Positions 53,359-60,907 of a stretch of 64,000 nucleotides of DNA are shown here, one piece after another (within the stretch, counting starts at the first letter, position 1; every line of letters starts with the position of its first letter). The DNA is from Falsiroseomonas sp. GTDB lineage: Bacteria; Pseudomonadota; Alphaproteobacteria; Acetobacterales; Acetobacteraceae. Location: positions 21,156-85,155 of the forward strand of contig NZ_JAUYTS010000083.1 in NCBI RefSeq assembly GCF_030695085.1, read 5' to 3'. The position numbers were made by a program, and so were the translations under genes. Below the pieces are notes generated by a model. The model did not search any database, was not told the DNA's origin, and saw only the letters and a program-made list of their open reading frames with translations.

Positions 53359-56025
53359 ATGCCTGGTCACGCGCCTCTGCCTAGCCCGGGTGGCGATTCC
53401 GCCGGAGACAGCCGCCGGCCCGTAGCGCCCCGCATGCTGGCCGCGATGGTGCGCGACAGCGCAGCGCCCGCGGCGCTTCTGTGGGGGCCGGACCTGATCT
53501 GCCTGCACAATGCGGCGTTCCTGCCCCTGCTGCCGCAAGGCGCGCCCGCACAGGGCCGGCGCTGCGCCGCGCTGTGGCCCGATGGGGGTGGCGTCGCGGC
53601 GCTGGTGCGGGCGGCACTTGCCGGCCAGCCGATGGCACCGCAGACCCTGGCCTTTCCGGGGCAGGGCGGGCCGGCCTTCTTCAGCCTGGCCGTCCTGCCG
53701 GCGCGCGACGGGGCAGGTGCCCTCGCCGGCGTGCTGCTGACCGCCGTCGAGACCACCTGCGCGGTGCAGACCGAACGCCGCAGTGCCTTCCTGCTCGACC
53801 TCGAAGCCGCCCTGCGGGATCTGGACTCGCCGGAGGCCGTGGTGCGGACCGCCGCCACGCATCTCGGCCGCCACCTCGGCGCCGGGCGCTGCGCCTTTGC
53901 CGAGGTGGATGCCGCGACCGCCACCTGCCGCATCCTGGCCGACTGGACCGACGGCAGCCTGCCGAGCGCCGTCGGCGTGCACCCCTTGCAGGATTGCGGC
54001 GCGGACCAGCTGGCGGCGCTGCGGGCTGGTGCCAGTCTCGGCCTCGGCGAGGATGGCGGCGGCCTGACGGTGCCCGTGCTGAAGCGGGGCGAGCTTGTTG
54101 CGATGCTGCATCTGAACAACGCCGCACCGCGTCACTGGAGCATGGCCGAGGAAGCCCTGGTGCGGGAGGCGACGGGTCGCATCTGGCCCGCCTTGCAGCG
54201 CCGCCACGCGGAAGCCCGGCTGCGGCTGAGCGAACAACGTCTGCGCCGCGTGCAGCAGATCGGCCGCGTCGGCGGCTTCGAGATCGACCTGCGGACCGGC
54301 CAGAACCATCGCTCTGCCGAATACATGGACCTGCAGGGGCTGGAGCCGCGCTCGGCGAAGGAACTGCACCAGGATTGGGTCGCCCGGCTGCATCCGGAGG
54401 ACCGGGTGCGCGCCGAACGCCGCTATCTGGACGCCGTCTCGGATGAATCGGGCGCCACGGACTACGCGCAGGAATACCGCATCCTCACCCCGGGCGGCGG
54501 CGTGCGCTGGATTGCGGCGCGGGCCGAGATCGAACGCGGCCCGGCCGGCCAGGCGCTGCGGATGCTGGGCGCGCATGTGGATGTGACGGAGCTGAAGCTG
54601 GCCGAGGCGGCGCTGGCCGAATCGGTGCAGCGGGCGCGGGAAGTGCTGGAGAGCCTGGGCGACATGCTCTACGCGCTCGACAGCCAGGCCCACATCCGCT
54701 TCGCCAGCCGGCGCGCGCTGGAGATGTGGGGCATGCGGGCGGAGGAGGTGCTCGGCCAGCTCTTCCCGGGCCTGTTTCCCGCCGTGCATGGCAGCCTGAG
54801 CTGGCAGGTGATCTCCGCCGCGCTCACGGACCGGGTGGAGGCGCATTTCTGCGCCAGGTCGCCGCTGGCCGGACGCTGGTTCGAAGTGAACGTCCACCCC
54901 GCCGAAGGCGGCGGCGTGACCGTGGCGGCGCGGGACCTGGAGGGGCGGCGCCAGGCCGAGATCCAGCGCCGCAGCGCGGAGACGGCGCTGCGCCAGAGCG
55001 AGGAAAGGCTGCGCCTGGCGCAGGATGCCGGCGGGGTTGGTACCTGGGAGTGGGATGTGGTCAGCGGCGCCGTCCACTGGTCGGCAAGCTGCCATCGCCT
55101 GTTCGGCACGAACCCCGCGGCGGGCGCGGACCTCGATCTGTGGCGCGCGGCGATCCACCCGGCGGACCGGCCGCGCGTGGATGCCGAACTGCGCCAGGTC
55201 CTGACCAGCGGGGCGGTTCCCTGGTCCATCGAGTTCCGGTTCCACCGCGCCGGTGAGAGTGCGGTGCGCTGGATGTCGGCGCGGGGCGAGCTGGTGCGCG
55301 ACCCGGCCACCGGCCGCGCGCTGCGGCTGCGGGGCGTCGCGCTGGATGTGACGGAGCAGCGGGCGACGGAGGAACGCCAGACCCTGCTGATGCGGGAGTT
55401 GGACCACCGGGCGAAGAACGCGCTGGCCGTCGTGCAGGCCGCGGTGCGGATGACGCCGAAGGATGACGCGGAGGCCTTCGCCACCGCCGTGCTCGGCCGC
55501 GTTGCCGCATTGGCCCGCGCGCATACCCTGCTGGCGGAAGGGCGCTGGGACGGGGTGGCGCTGCATGACCTGGTGGCCGGGGAGATGGCGCCCTTCCTGA
55601 CGCCGGAGGGCGAAGGCCGCGTCACCGCCTCGGGCCCGTCCGTGATGATCGCACCCACCGCGGCGCAGGCCCTGGCGATGGCGCTGCATGAGCTGGCGAC
55701 GAATGCGACCAAGCATGGCGCCTTGTCCGTCAGCGAAGGCCGCATCGACCTGTCCTGGCGGCTGGATGCCCGCGGCGCGCCGGGCCGGGACGATGTGCCG
55801 CGCCAGCTTGTCCTGCGCTGGCTGGAGCGCGGCGGCCCGCCGGTTGCCGCCCCGCCGCAGCGGCTCGGCTTCGGGTCCCGGGTGTTGGAGGCGACCATTG
55901 CCGGCCAGCTGGGCGGGCGCATCGTGCTGCATTGGCGCGGCGGGGGGCTGGATTGCGAGATGCGGGTGCCGCTGTCCCGCGCCCTGTTGCCGGATCTCGA
56001 GCAGCGACTGAGGACCCGCGACTGA
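53359..56025 (+). CDS. HWE-family sensor histidine kinase with GAF and PAS domains
   Basis: An 888-residue kinase without membrane segments, so probably cytoplasmic. Order: PAS-like (about 30-130), GAF (140-285), PAS (295-410), PAS (425-535), PAS with GTWEWDVVSG (545-665), then the HWE dimerisation region (675-760) with the phospho-acceptor in RELDHRAKNALAVVQ (His683). The ATPase domain follows, with HELATNATKHGALS and the diagnostic WLE (Trp821-Glu823). None of the PAS segments shows the NCRFLQ flavin motif of a LOV domain. No response regulator lies beside it. The start at 53359 is uncertain because the frame is open further upstream. Confidence 0.9.
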   Translation: MPGHAPLPSPGGDSAGDSRRPVAPRMLAAMVRDSAAPAALLWGPDLICLHNAAFLPLLPQGAPAQGRRCAALWPDGGGVAALVRAALAGQPMAPQTLAFPGQGGPAFFSLAVLPARDGAGALAGVLLTAVETTCAVQTERRSAFLLDLEAALRDLDSPEAVVRTAATHLGRHLGAGRCAFAEVDAATATCRILADWTDGSLPSAVGVHPLQDCGADQLAALRAGASLGLGEDGGGLTVPVLKRGELVAMLHLNNAAPRHWSMAEEALVREATGRIWPALQRRHAEARLRLSEQRLRRVQQIGRVGGFEIDLRTGQNHRSAEYMDLQGLEPRSAKELHQDWVARLHPEDRVRAERRYLDAVSDESGATDYAQEYRILTPGGGVRWIAARAEIERGPAGQALRMLGAHVDVTELKLAEAALAESVQRAREVLESLGDMLYALDSQAHIRFASRRALEMWGMRAEEVLGQLFPGLFPAVHGSLSWQVISAALTDRVEAHFCARSPLAGRWFEVNVHPAEGGGVTVAARDLEGRRQAEIQRRSAETALRQSEERLRLAQDAGGVGTWEWDVVSGAVHWSASCHRLFGTNPAAGADLDLWRAAIHPADRPRVDAELRQVLTSGAVPWSIEFRFHRAGESAVRWMSARGELVRDPATGRALRLRGVALDVTEQRATEERQTLLMRELDHRAKNALAVVQAAVRMTPKDDAEAFATAVLGRVAALARAHTLLAEGRWDGVALHDLVAGEMAPFLTPEGEGRVTASGPSVMIAPTAAQALAMALHELATNATKHGALSVSEGRIDLSWRLDARGAPGRDDVPRQLVLRWLERGGPPVAAPPQRLGFGSRVLEATIAGQLGGRIVLHWRGGGLDCEMRVPLSRALLPDLEQRLRTRD

Positions 56026-56087
56026 GCCTCACGCCTCTGATCGGCAGACTCGATTGAACGGTGGGCGGCCTGTCGCGTTGATGCGCC

Positions 56088-56327
56088 ATGACCCACTCCT
56101 CCGAGCCGAAGCCGCCGCCGCCGGAACTGCCCGGCCTGCCCCCCGTGAACCCGCCAGCGCCGGAGAGAGAGCTTCCGCCACTGGAGCCGGACACCATGCC
56201 CGGGCCGGCGCCGGATCTGCCGCCCTCCACACCGACGCCTGGACCGGACCTGCCCTATCCGGGCCAGTACCCGGAAGTGCCTGGCATCAGCCCGCCCGGT
56301 CCGCAGATGCCGCCGGCGGTTGCCTGA
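56088..56327 (+). CDS. Proline-rich small protein of unknown function
   Basis: A 79-residue protein, 31 residues of which are proline, mostly as PP pairs separated by acidic or Gly residues. It has no cysteine and no hydrophobic segment. It begins 62 nt after the kinase stop on the same strand and overlaps the end of the convergent BciB-like gene by 41 nt. Composition could simply reflect GC-rich non-coding DNA, so whether it is translated is uncertain. Confidence 0.45.
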   Translation: MTHSSEPKPPPPELPGLPPVNPPAPERELPPLEPDTMPGPAPDLPPSTPTPGPDLPYPGQYPEVPGISPPGPQMPPAVA

Positions 56328-57594
56328 CAGGCAGGGGCGTGCCGGTTGAGGGCGTGCCAGGTCGGGGTCCGGCAGGCTGGCTGACTGCCTCGTCTGCGCC
56401 GGGCCGCAAGCCGTAGGGCGCGACCAGCGCCCAGACATGCGGCGGAACCATGTTCTTGAGCCGCGCCGGGAGTTGGCGGCGCAGATGCAGCACGGTTTCC
56501 ACCGCCTTCATCTCCACCCTGGCGCGGGCGAATTCCAGGCCGCGCGGCCCGATGCGCGGCATCAGCCAGCCGACGATGCCGCGCAGAAAATCTGGCATGC
56601 GCCGCAGCGGCAACCCGCCCGCCGCCCGTTCGGTATTGGCCAGGAAGCCGCGCACGGCGCCGGCGCGCTTGCCGGCACTGCCGGGCGTGGTGGTGATCAC
56701 CTCATCGCCGAGCAGGGCCAGCAACTCCGCCCCGCGCTGGTTTCGCACCAGTAGCCACTGGTCGCCCTCGCCGGCCATGTAGCCCACGGTGATGTCGGCC
56801 AGCACATTGGTGTAGTCGACGCAGGTGCGGCAGGTGAGGGGGAAGAAATCGCCGGGCAGCTGGCTGATCGGCAATTGCAGGAAGGGAATTTCCCGCACCC
56901 GGCCATCCGCGAAGCGCAGCTCCACATGATAATCCGCGCGGAATTCCAGATAGGTGATGCTGTCCGGATCCGCGTCCAGCAGCGCCAGGAACTGGTGGAA
57001 ATTCTCCGTCGTCGTGTTGTCGGAGCATGGCGTGCCGATCACGAACAGGCGCTCCAGCCCCAGCTCCGCCTCCAGCGCCCGCAGCGCATAGACCTGGCAG
57101 GGGATGCCGATGATGGCGAGCCGCTTGTGGCCGGCGGCGCGCGCCGGTTCCAGCAGCGCCAGCAGCGGCGCGTAGCCCATCCGCATGCCGCGGCACTGCG
57201 CCATGCCCTCCGGCTTCGTCACCAGCACCGGCACCGGGCGCCATTTGTCATCGGGGTCCGGCGCCATGGTCAGCACGGCATCCACCGCGCCCACCTCCAG
57301 CAGCTTCTCGGCAAGGCGCGTGGTGATGCCGGTCCATTGTGCGCCGGGGCGGGGAGCGGCGAGGCGCGCCCGCAGCATCTGGCGGTGCGGGCCGAAATGC
57401 AGCTCATCCGGCCGGGATGGGTCGCGCGCCCGGCCATGCACCTGCGTCTCGAGCCGGGCATAGTCGGGCTGGATGAACTGGCAGGCCCGCCCGCAGGCCT
57501 TGGCATCCGCCATGCGGGAGACACCGCAATCCGTGCACAGCCCGCGCGGCGCCGCAGGGCCGAGCGCCGGCACCTGCACCGCCGCGGATGTCAT
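56287..57594 (-). CDS. bciB: FrhB-family protein, BciB-like divinyl chlorophyllide 8-vinyl reductase
   Basis: A 435-residue protein with an N-terminal GLCTDCGVSRM cysteine pair. The block HGRARDPSRPDELHFGPH, then GAQWTGI, GIPCQVYALRALE, IGTPCSDNTTTENFHQFL and TCRTCVDYTNVLADITVGYM follow the pattern I know from ferredoxin-dependent BciB/slr1923 8-vinyl reductases rather than true F420 hydrogenase beta subunits. BciB reduces the C8 vinyl group in (bacterio)chlorophyll synthesis. No other pigment genes are in the window. The last ~40 residues are Pro-rich and lie partly over the convergent small gene. A different FrhB-family role remains possible. Confidence 0.65.
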   Translation of the reverse strand: MTSAAVQVPALGPAAPRGLCTDCGVSRMADAKACGRACQFIQPDYARLETQVHGRARDPSRPDELHFGPHRQMLRARLAAPRPGAQWTGITTRLAEKLLEVGAVDAVLTMAPDPDDKWRPVPVLVTKPEGMAQCRGMRMGYAPLLALLEPARAAGHKRLAIIGIPCQVYALRALEAELGLERLFVIGTPCSDNTTTENFHQFLALLDADPDSITYLEFRADYHVELRFADGRVREIPFLQLPISQLPGDFFPLTCRTCVDYTNVLADITVGYMAGEGDQWLLVRNQRGAELLALLGDEVITTTPGSAGKRAGAVRGFLANTERAAGGLPLRRMPDFLRGIVGWLMPRIGPRGLEFARARVEMKAVETVLHLRRQLPARLKNMVPPHVWALVAPYGLRPGADEAVSQPAGPRPGTPSTGTPLPVRQPPAASADRAG

Positions 57595-57619
57595 GGACGG
57601 GGTGCCGCCGGCGCCGGGC

Positions 57620-58294
57620 TCAGACGCCCTCGCAGCCCAGCTTGCGGAGCGTGGCATCCACCCAGGCGCGGTCGATCGTGCCGGCCTCGATCTCCGCCAT
57701 CTGCTTGCCCTCGGCGGCGTGCTTCGCCTCCGTGGCCACACACACCGTCTCGGCGTCGGCATAGGGGATGGAAACGAAGCCGTCCTCGTCGCCCAGGATC
57801 ATGTCGCCCGGCGCGATCACCAGCCCCTCGAAGCCGATGGCAACGTTGATCTCGCCCGGGCCGTCCTTGTAGGGGCCGCGATGGGTGATGCCGGCGGCGT
57901 AGACCGGGAAGGGCTGCTTCGCCAGCGCGCCGCTGTCGCGGATCGCGCCATTGATGACGATGCCGCCCAGCTTGCGGCGCACCATCTGCGCCAGCATCAG
58001 CTCGCCGATGATCGCATTGGTCAGGTCGCCACCGGCATCCACCACCACCACGTCGCCGGCCTCGGCCATGTCGATCGCCTTGTGGACCATCAGATTGTCG
58101 CCGGGGCGGCAGCGCACGGTGAAGGCCGGGCCGGCCATCACGCCGCCCTGGTGCATCGGGCGCAGGCGCGGGCCGGCGGCGAAGATGCGGGACATGCTGT
58201 CGGAGACATTGGCGACGGGCAGCTTGCGGAAGCGCTCGACCAGCGCGGGGGCCACGGCGCGGGTGCGCGGCAGGATGCGGAAACCGACGGGCAT
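57620..58294 (-). CDS. RraA-like / HMG-CHA aldolase family protein
   Basis: A 224-residue member of the RraA-like family that includes 4-hydroxy-4-methyl-2-oxoglutarate/oxaloacetate decarboxylating aldolases. The active-site pair is in INGAIRDSGAL (Arg119, Asp120), and GELMLAQMVRRKLGG lies in the substrate loop. It ends 25 nt before the BciB-like gene. The nearby hydroxyacid dehydrogenases suggest a role in hydroxy/oxo-acid breakdown, not RNase E control. Confidence 0.85.
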   Translation of the reverse strand: MPVGFRILPRTRAVAPALVERFRKLPVANVSDSMSRIFAAGPRLRPMHQGGVMAGPAFTVRCRPGDNLMVHKAIDMAEAGDVVVVDAGGDLTNAIIGELMLAQMVRRKLGGIVINGAIRDSGALAKQPFPVYAAGITHRGPYKDGPGEINVAIGFEGLVIAPGDMILGDEDGFVSIPYADAETVCVATEAKHAAEGKQMAEIEAGTIDRAWVDATLRKLGCEGV

Positions 58295-58433
58295 GGGCGT
58301 CTCTCCAGGCAGGACTTTTTCATCGCCTACAGGTGGGGCGCGGCGGCGGCAAGGTGGGCGCGCGCGGCTTTGTCATGCGGGATGCGGGCGGTGGCGCCCC
58401 ATCTGCCGCTGCGGCAACAGAAGGAGAGCCACC

Positions 58434-58868
58434 ATGGCCAGCATTTCACGCAGCGGTTCCGCCCATTGGGAAGGCGGCGGCAAGGACGGCACCGGCCACG
58501 TCTCCACCCAGTCCGGCGTGCTGAAACAGGCGCCCTACGGCTTCAACACCCGCTTCGCCGAAGGCCCCGGCACCAATCCGGAGGAACTGATCGCCGCCGC
58601 CCATGCCGGCTGCTTCACCATGGCGCTGGCCTTCCAGCTGGCCGGGGCGGAGCTCAAGGCGACCAGGATGGACACCTCGGCCAAGGTCGAGATGGACCAG
58701 GTGGAGGGCGGCTGGAAGATCGCCCGCGTCGCGCTGACGCTGAAGGCCAGCATTCCGGGCTGCGACGAGGCGACCTTCCGCAAGCTGGCGGAGACGGCCA
58801 AGGCGAATTGCCCCGTCTCCAAGGTGCTGAATGCCGAGATCACGCTGGACGCGACGCTGGAGGGGTAA
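58434..58868 (+). CDS. OsmC-family peroxiredoxin-like protein
   Basis: A 144-residue OsmC protein, which reduces organic hydroperoxides. The two redox cysteines are Cys60 (HAGCFTMAL) and Cys126 (NCPVSKVL). The start MASISRSGSAHWEG follows an AAGGAGAGCC ribosome binding site. It is a free-standing gene divergent from the RraA-like gene, ending at a strong hairpin. Confidence 0.92.
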   Translation: MASISRSGSAHWEGGGKDGTGHVSTQSGVLKQAPYGFNTRFAEGPGTNPEELIAAAHAGCFTMALAFQLAGAELKATRMDTSAKVEMDQVEGGWKIARVALTLKASIPGCDEATFRKLAETAKANCPVSKVLNAEITLDATLEG

Positions 58869-58891
58869 CAAGGCCGCAAGCCCCCACCCAA

Positions 58892-58916
58892 CCCTCCCCC
58901 CTCAGCAGGGGGAGGG
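58892..58916. terminator. Bidirectional GC-rich hairpin CCCTCCCCC/GGGGGAGGG
   Basis: Perfect 9-bp arms with a 7-nt loop lie between the convergent OsmC and dehydrogenase genes, starting 24 nt after the OsmC stop. It lacks a T-run. Similar CCCTCCCCC...GGGGGAGGG elements occur as dispersed repeats in many alphaproteobacteria, so it may be a repetitive palindrome doubling as terminator. Confidence 0.55.
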
Positions 58917-58918
58917 CT

Positions 58919-59866
58919 TCAGACCAGGGCGGTCAGAAGCGGGCGGCCATCGAGCTGCGCTTCCAGATTCTCCCGCATCAGCCGGCCCATATCCTTGCGC
59001 GTCTCCACCGTGCCGCTGGCCGCATGCGGCTGCAGCACCACGTGGGGGAAGGTCAGGAATTCCGGGTCGATCGCCGGCTCGTTCAGGAATACGTCGAGCC
59101 CGGCGGCGCCGATCCGCCCATCCCGCAGCGCCGCCAGCAGCGCCGCCTCATCCACCACGGTGCCGCGGGAGACGTTGACGAACACCACCCCCGGCTTCAG
59201 CGCCGCGATCGCCGCGCGGTCCACCAGGCCGCGGGTGGCGGCACCCCCGGCGGCGGAGACGCAGAACACATCCACATGCGGGGCGAGCGCCGCCGGCGTG
59301 GCGAAGTGGGTGTAGGGCAGCCCCGGCTGCGGGCTGCGGCCGGAATAGCTGATGGACATGCCGAAGGCGGCCGCGCGTGTTGCGATGGCCTTGCCGATGC
59401 GCCCAAGCCCGACGATGCCGAGCCGCTTGCCCCAGACCCGCGTGGTCAGCGGCATGGCGCCCTTCGCCTGCCAGGACCCATCGCGCACCCAGGCCTCGCC
59501 GAGGCGCAAATTCCGCGCGGCGGCCAGCATCAGCATCATGGCCATGTCGGCCACTTCCTCGGTCAGCACATCCGGCGTGTTGGTCACCCGGATGCCGCGG
59601 GCGCGTGCCGCCTCGAGGTCGATGGCATCGACGCCGACGCCGTAGCAGGCGATGATTTTCGTGCCCGGCAGCGCATCCATCAGCGCCGCGTCGGCGCCGA
59701 TCTCGCCCTTGGTGCAGATGGCGACGATGCTGTCCCGCCCGGCTGCCAGCAGGGCGGCCTTGTCCGTGGCCTGCCAGTAATGGTGGAGGGTGAAGCGCTG
59801 CTCCAATGCGGCGTAGTCCCAATCGGGCAATTCGCCCACCACCAGCAGCCCCGGCTTGTCCGACAT
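58919..59866 (-). CDS. D-2-hydroxyacid dehydrogenase (glyoxylate/hydroxypyruvate reductase-like)
   Basis: A 315-residue NAD(P)-dependent enzyme. The cofactor motif is GIVGLGRIGKAIA. The catalytic residues are Arg in VNVSRGTVVDE, the Glu about 29 residues further on, and His in LQPHAASGT. IACYGVGVDAIDLEAARARG is family-typical. The ATG at 59866 is chosen; one at 59881 is an alternative. It is divergent from an SDR gene 46 nt away, which likely acts in the same pathway. Confidence 0.92.
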   Translation of the reverse strand: MSDKPGLLVVGELPDWDYAALEQRFTLHHYWQATDKAALLAAGRDSIVAICTKGEIGADAALMDALPGTKIIACYGVGVDAIDLEAARARGIRVTNTPDVLTEEVADMAMMLMLAAARNLRLGEAWVRDGSWQAKGAMPLTTRVWGKRLGIVGLGRIGKAIATRAAAFGMSISYSGRSPQPGLPYTHFATPAALAPHVDVFCVSAAGGAATRGLVDRAAIAALKPGVVFVNVSRGTVVDEAALLAALRDGRIGAAGLDVFLNEPAIDPEFLTFPHVVLQPHAASGTVETRKDMGRLMRENLEAQLDGRPLLTALV

Positions 59867-59912
59867 CGCGTTTCCCCGCATTTTCGCCCCGCATGAAGGG
59901 CAGGAGACGAGA

Positions 59913-60680
59913 ATGACGCAAGGGCTGTTCGACCTGAAGGGGCGCCGGGTGCTGATCACCGGCTCCAGCCGCGGCATCGGCTTCGCCCTGGCGCGCGGGC
60001 TGGGCCAGGCTGGGGCCAGCGTGGTGCTGAATGGCCGCGACCCCAAGGTGCTGGCGGATGCCACGCGCACCCTGGCGGCGGAGGGGCTGGACGTCACCGA
60101 GGCCGGGTTCGACGTGACCGACCCGCATGCGCTGGACGCCGCCATCGCCGAGATCGAGACGCGCCTCGGCCCGATCGAGGTGCTGGTGAACAATGCCGGC
60201 ATCAACCGCCGCTTCCCGGCCGTTTCCGTCACGCCCGAAACCTTCCGGGAAGTGATGTCCACCAATGTGGAGGCGGTGTTCTTCATGGCCCAGGCGGTCG
60301 CCAAGCGCATGCTGGAACGCGGCCATGGCAAGATCATCAACATCGCCAGCGTGCAGTCCGAACTGGGCCGCGCCACCATCTCTCCCTATGCGACCAGCAA
60401 GGGCGCGGTGCGGATGATGACGCGCACGCTGTGTGCCGAATGGGCCAAGGGCGGCATCCAGGTGAACGCCGTGGCGCCGGGCTATTTCGCCACCGACCTC
60501 ACCAAGCCGCTGGTGGATGATGCGAAGTTCACCGAATGGCTGTGCCAGCGCGTGCCGGCTGGGCGCTGGGGCAAGGTGGAGGAGTTGGTGGGGGCGACGG
60601 TGTTCCTGGCCTCCCGCGCCTCGGACTTCGTCAATGGGCACCTGCTGTATGTGGATGGCGGGATGACGGCGGTGGTGTGA
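59913..60680 (+). CDS. SDR-family oxidoreductase, gluconate 5-dehydrogenase-like
   Basis: A 255-residue classical SDR. FDLKGRRVLITGSSRGIG opens the protein as in gluconate 5-dehydrogenases, NNAGINRR follows, and the catalytic YATSK is preceded by NIASVQSELGR. The C-terminal NGHLLYVDGGMTAVV closes the fold. A GGAGACGAGA box precedes the ATG. It is followed by a 227-nt regulatory gap. Confidence 0.9.
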   Translation: MTQGLFDLKGRRVLITGSSRGIGFALARGLGQAGASVVLNGRDPKVLADATRTLAAEGLDVTEAGFDVTDPHALDAAIAEIETRLGPIEVLVNNAGINRRFPAVSVTPETFREVMSTNVEAVFFMAQAVAKRMLERGHGKIINIASVQSELGRATISPYATSKGAVRMMTRTLCAEWAKGGIQVNAVAPGYFATDLTKPLVDDAKFTEWLCQRVPAGRWGKVEELVGATVFLASRASDFVNGHLLYVDGGMTAVV

Positions 60681-60755
60681 GGCAAATTCCCGCGGGCCGG
60701 TCACGATCCGCGGGCCTTCCAAGAAAGCGGGAAAATCCGGCATCAAGATCCAAAT

Positions 60756-60797
60756 ATTGTGCCGAGACATCCGGCTTATTAAGCGTCCCGGCACAAT
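60756..60797. promoter_or_regulatory. Large hyphenated inverted repeat upstream of SLC13 carrier operon
   Basis: Arms ATTGTGCCGAGAC (60756-60768) and GTCCCGGCACAAT (60785-60797) match at 12 of 13 bases around a 16-nt centre. The centre contains a second small palindrome, GCTTATTAAGC (60774-60784). The region is conspicuously AT-rich for this genome. It lies 110 nt before the carrier start and looks like a two-dimer operator or a promoter-operator. No regulator is encoded beside it. The rest of the 60681-60907 gap shows nothing else clear. Confidence 0.6.
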
Positions 60798-60907
60798 AAT
60801 TTATTGAAAAACAGCGAAGTCATCGTTCCGCGCTTGCTCCGCCAGCGCAGAAGGACCAAGGCGCAGCGCCCAGCCGATTGTCCGGGCGACTGCAAGGACT
60901 GCGCCTG

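Noticed and set aside
53152..55932. 926-codon minus-strand frame opposite the sensor kinase
   Set aside because: Shadow of the HWE kinase, which has intact catalytic motifs on the plus strand.
58871..58920. CRISPR-like or insertion-sequence end at the CCCTCCCCC hairpin
   Set aside because: A single palindrome with no repeats, spacers, transposase or target duplication; best read as terminator or dispersed palindromic element.
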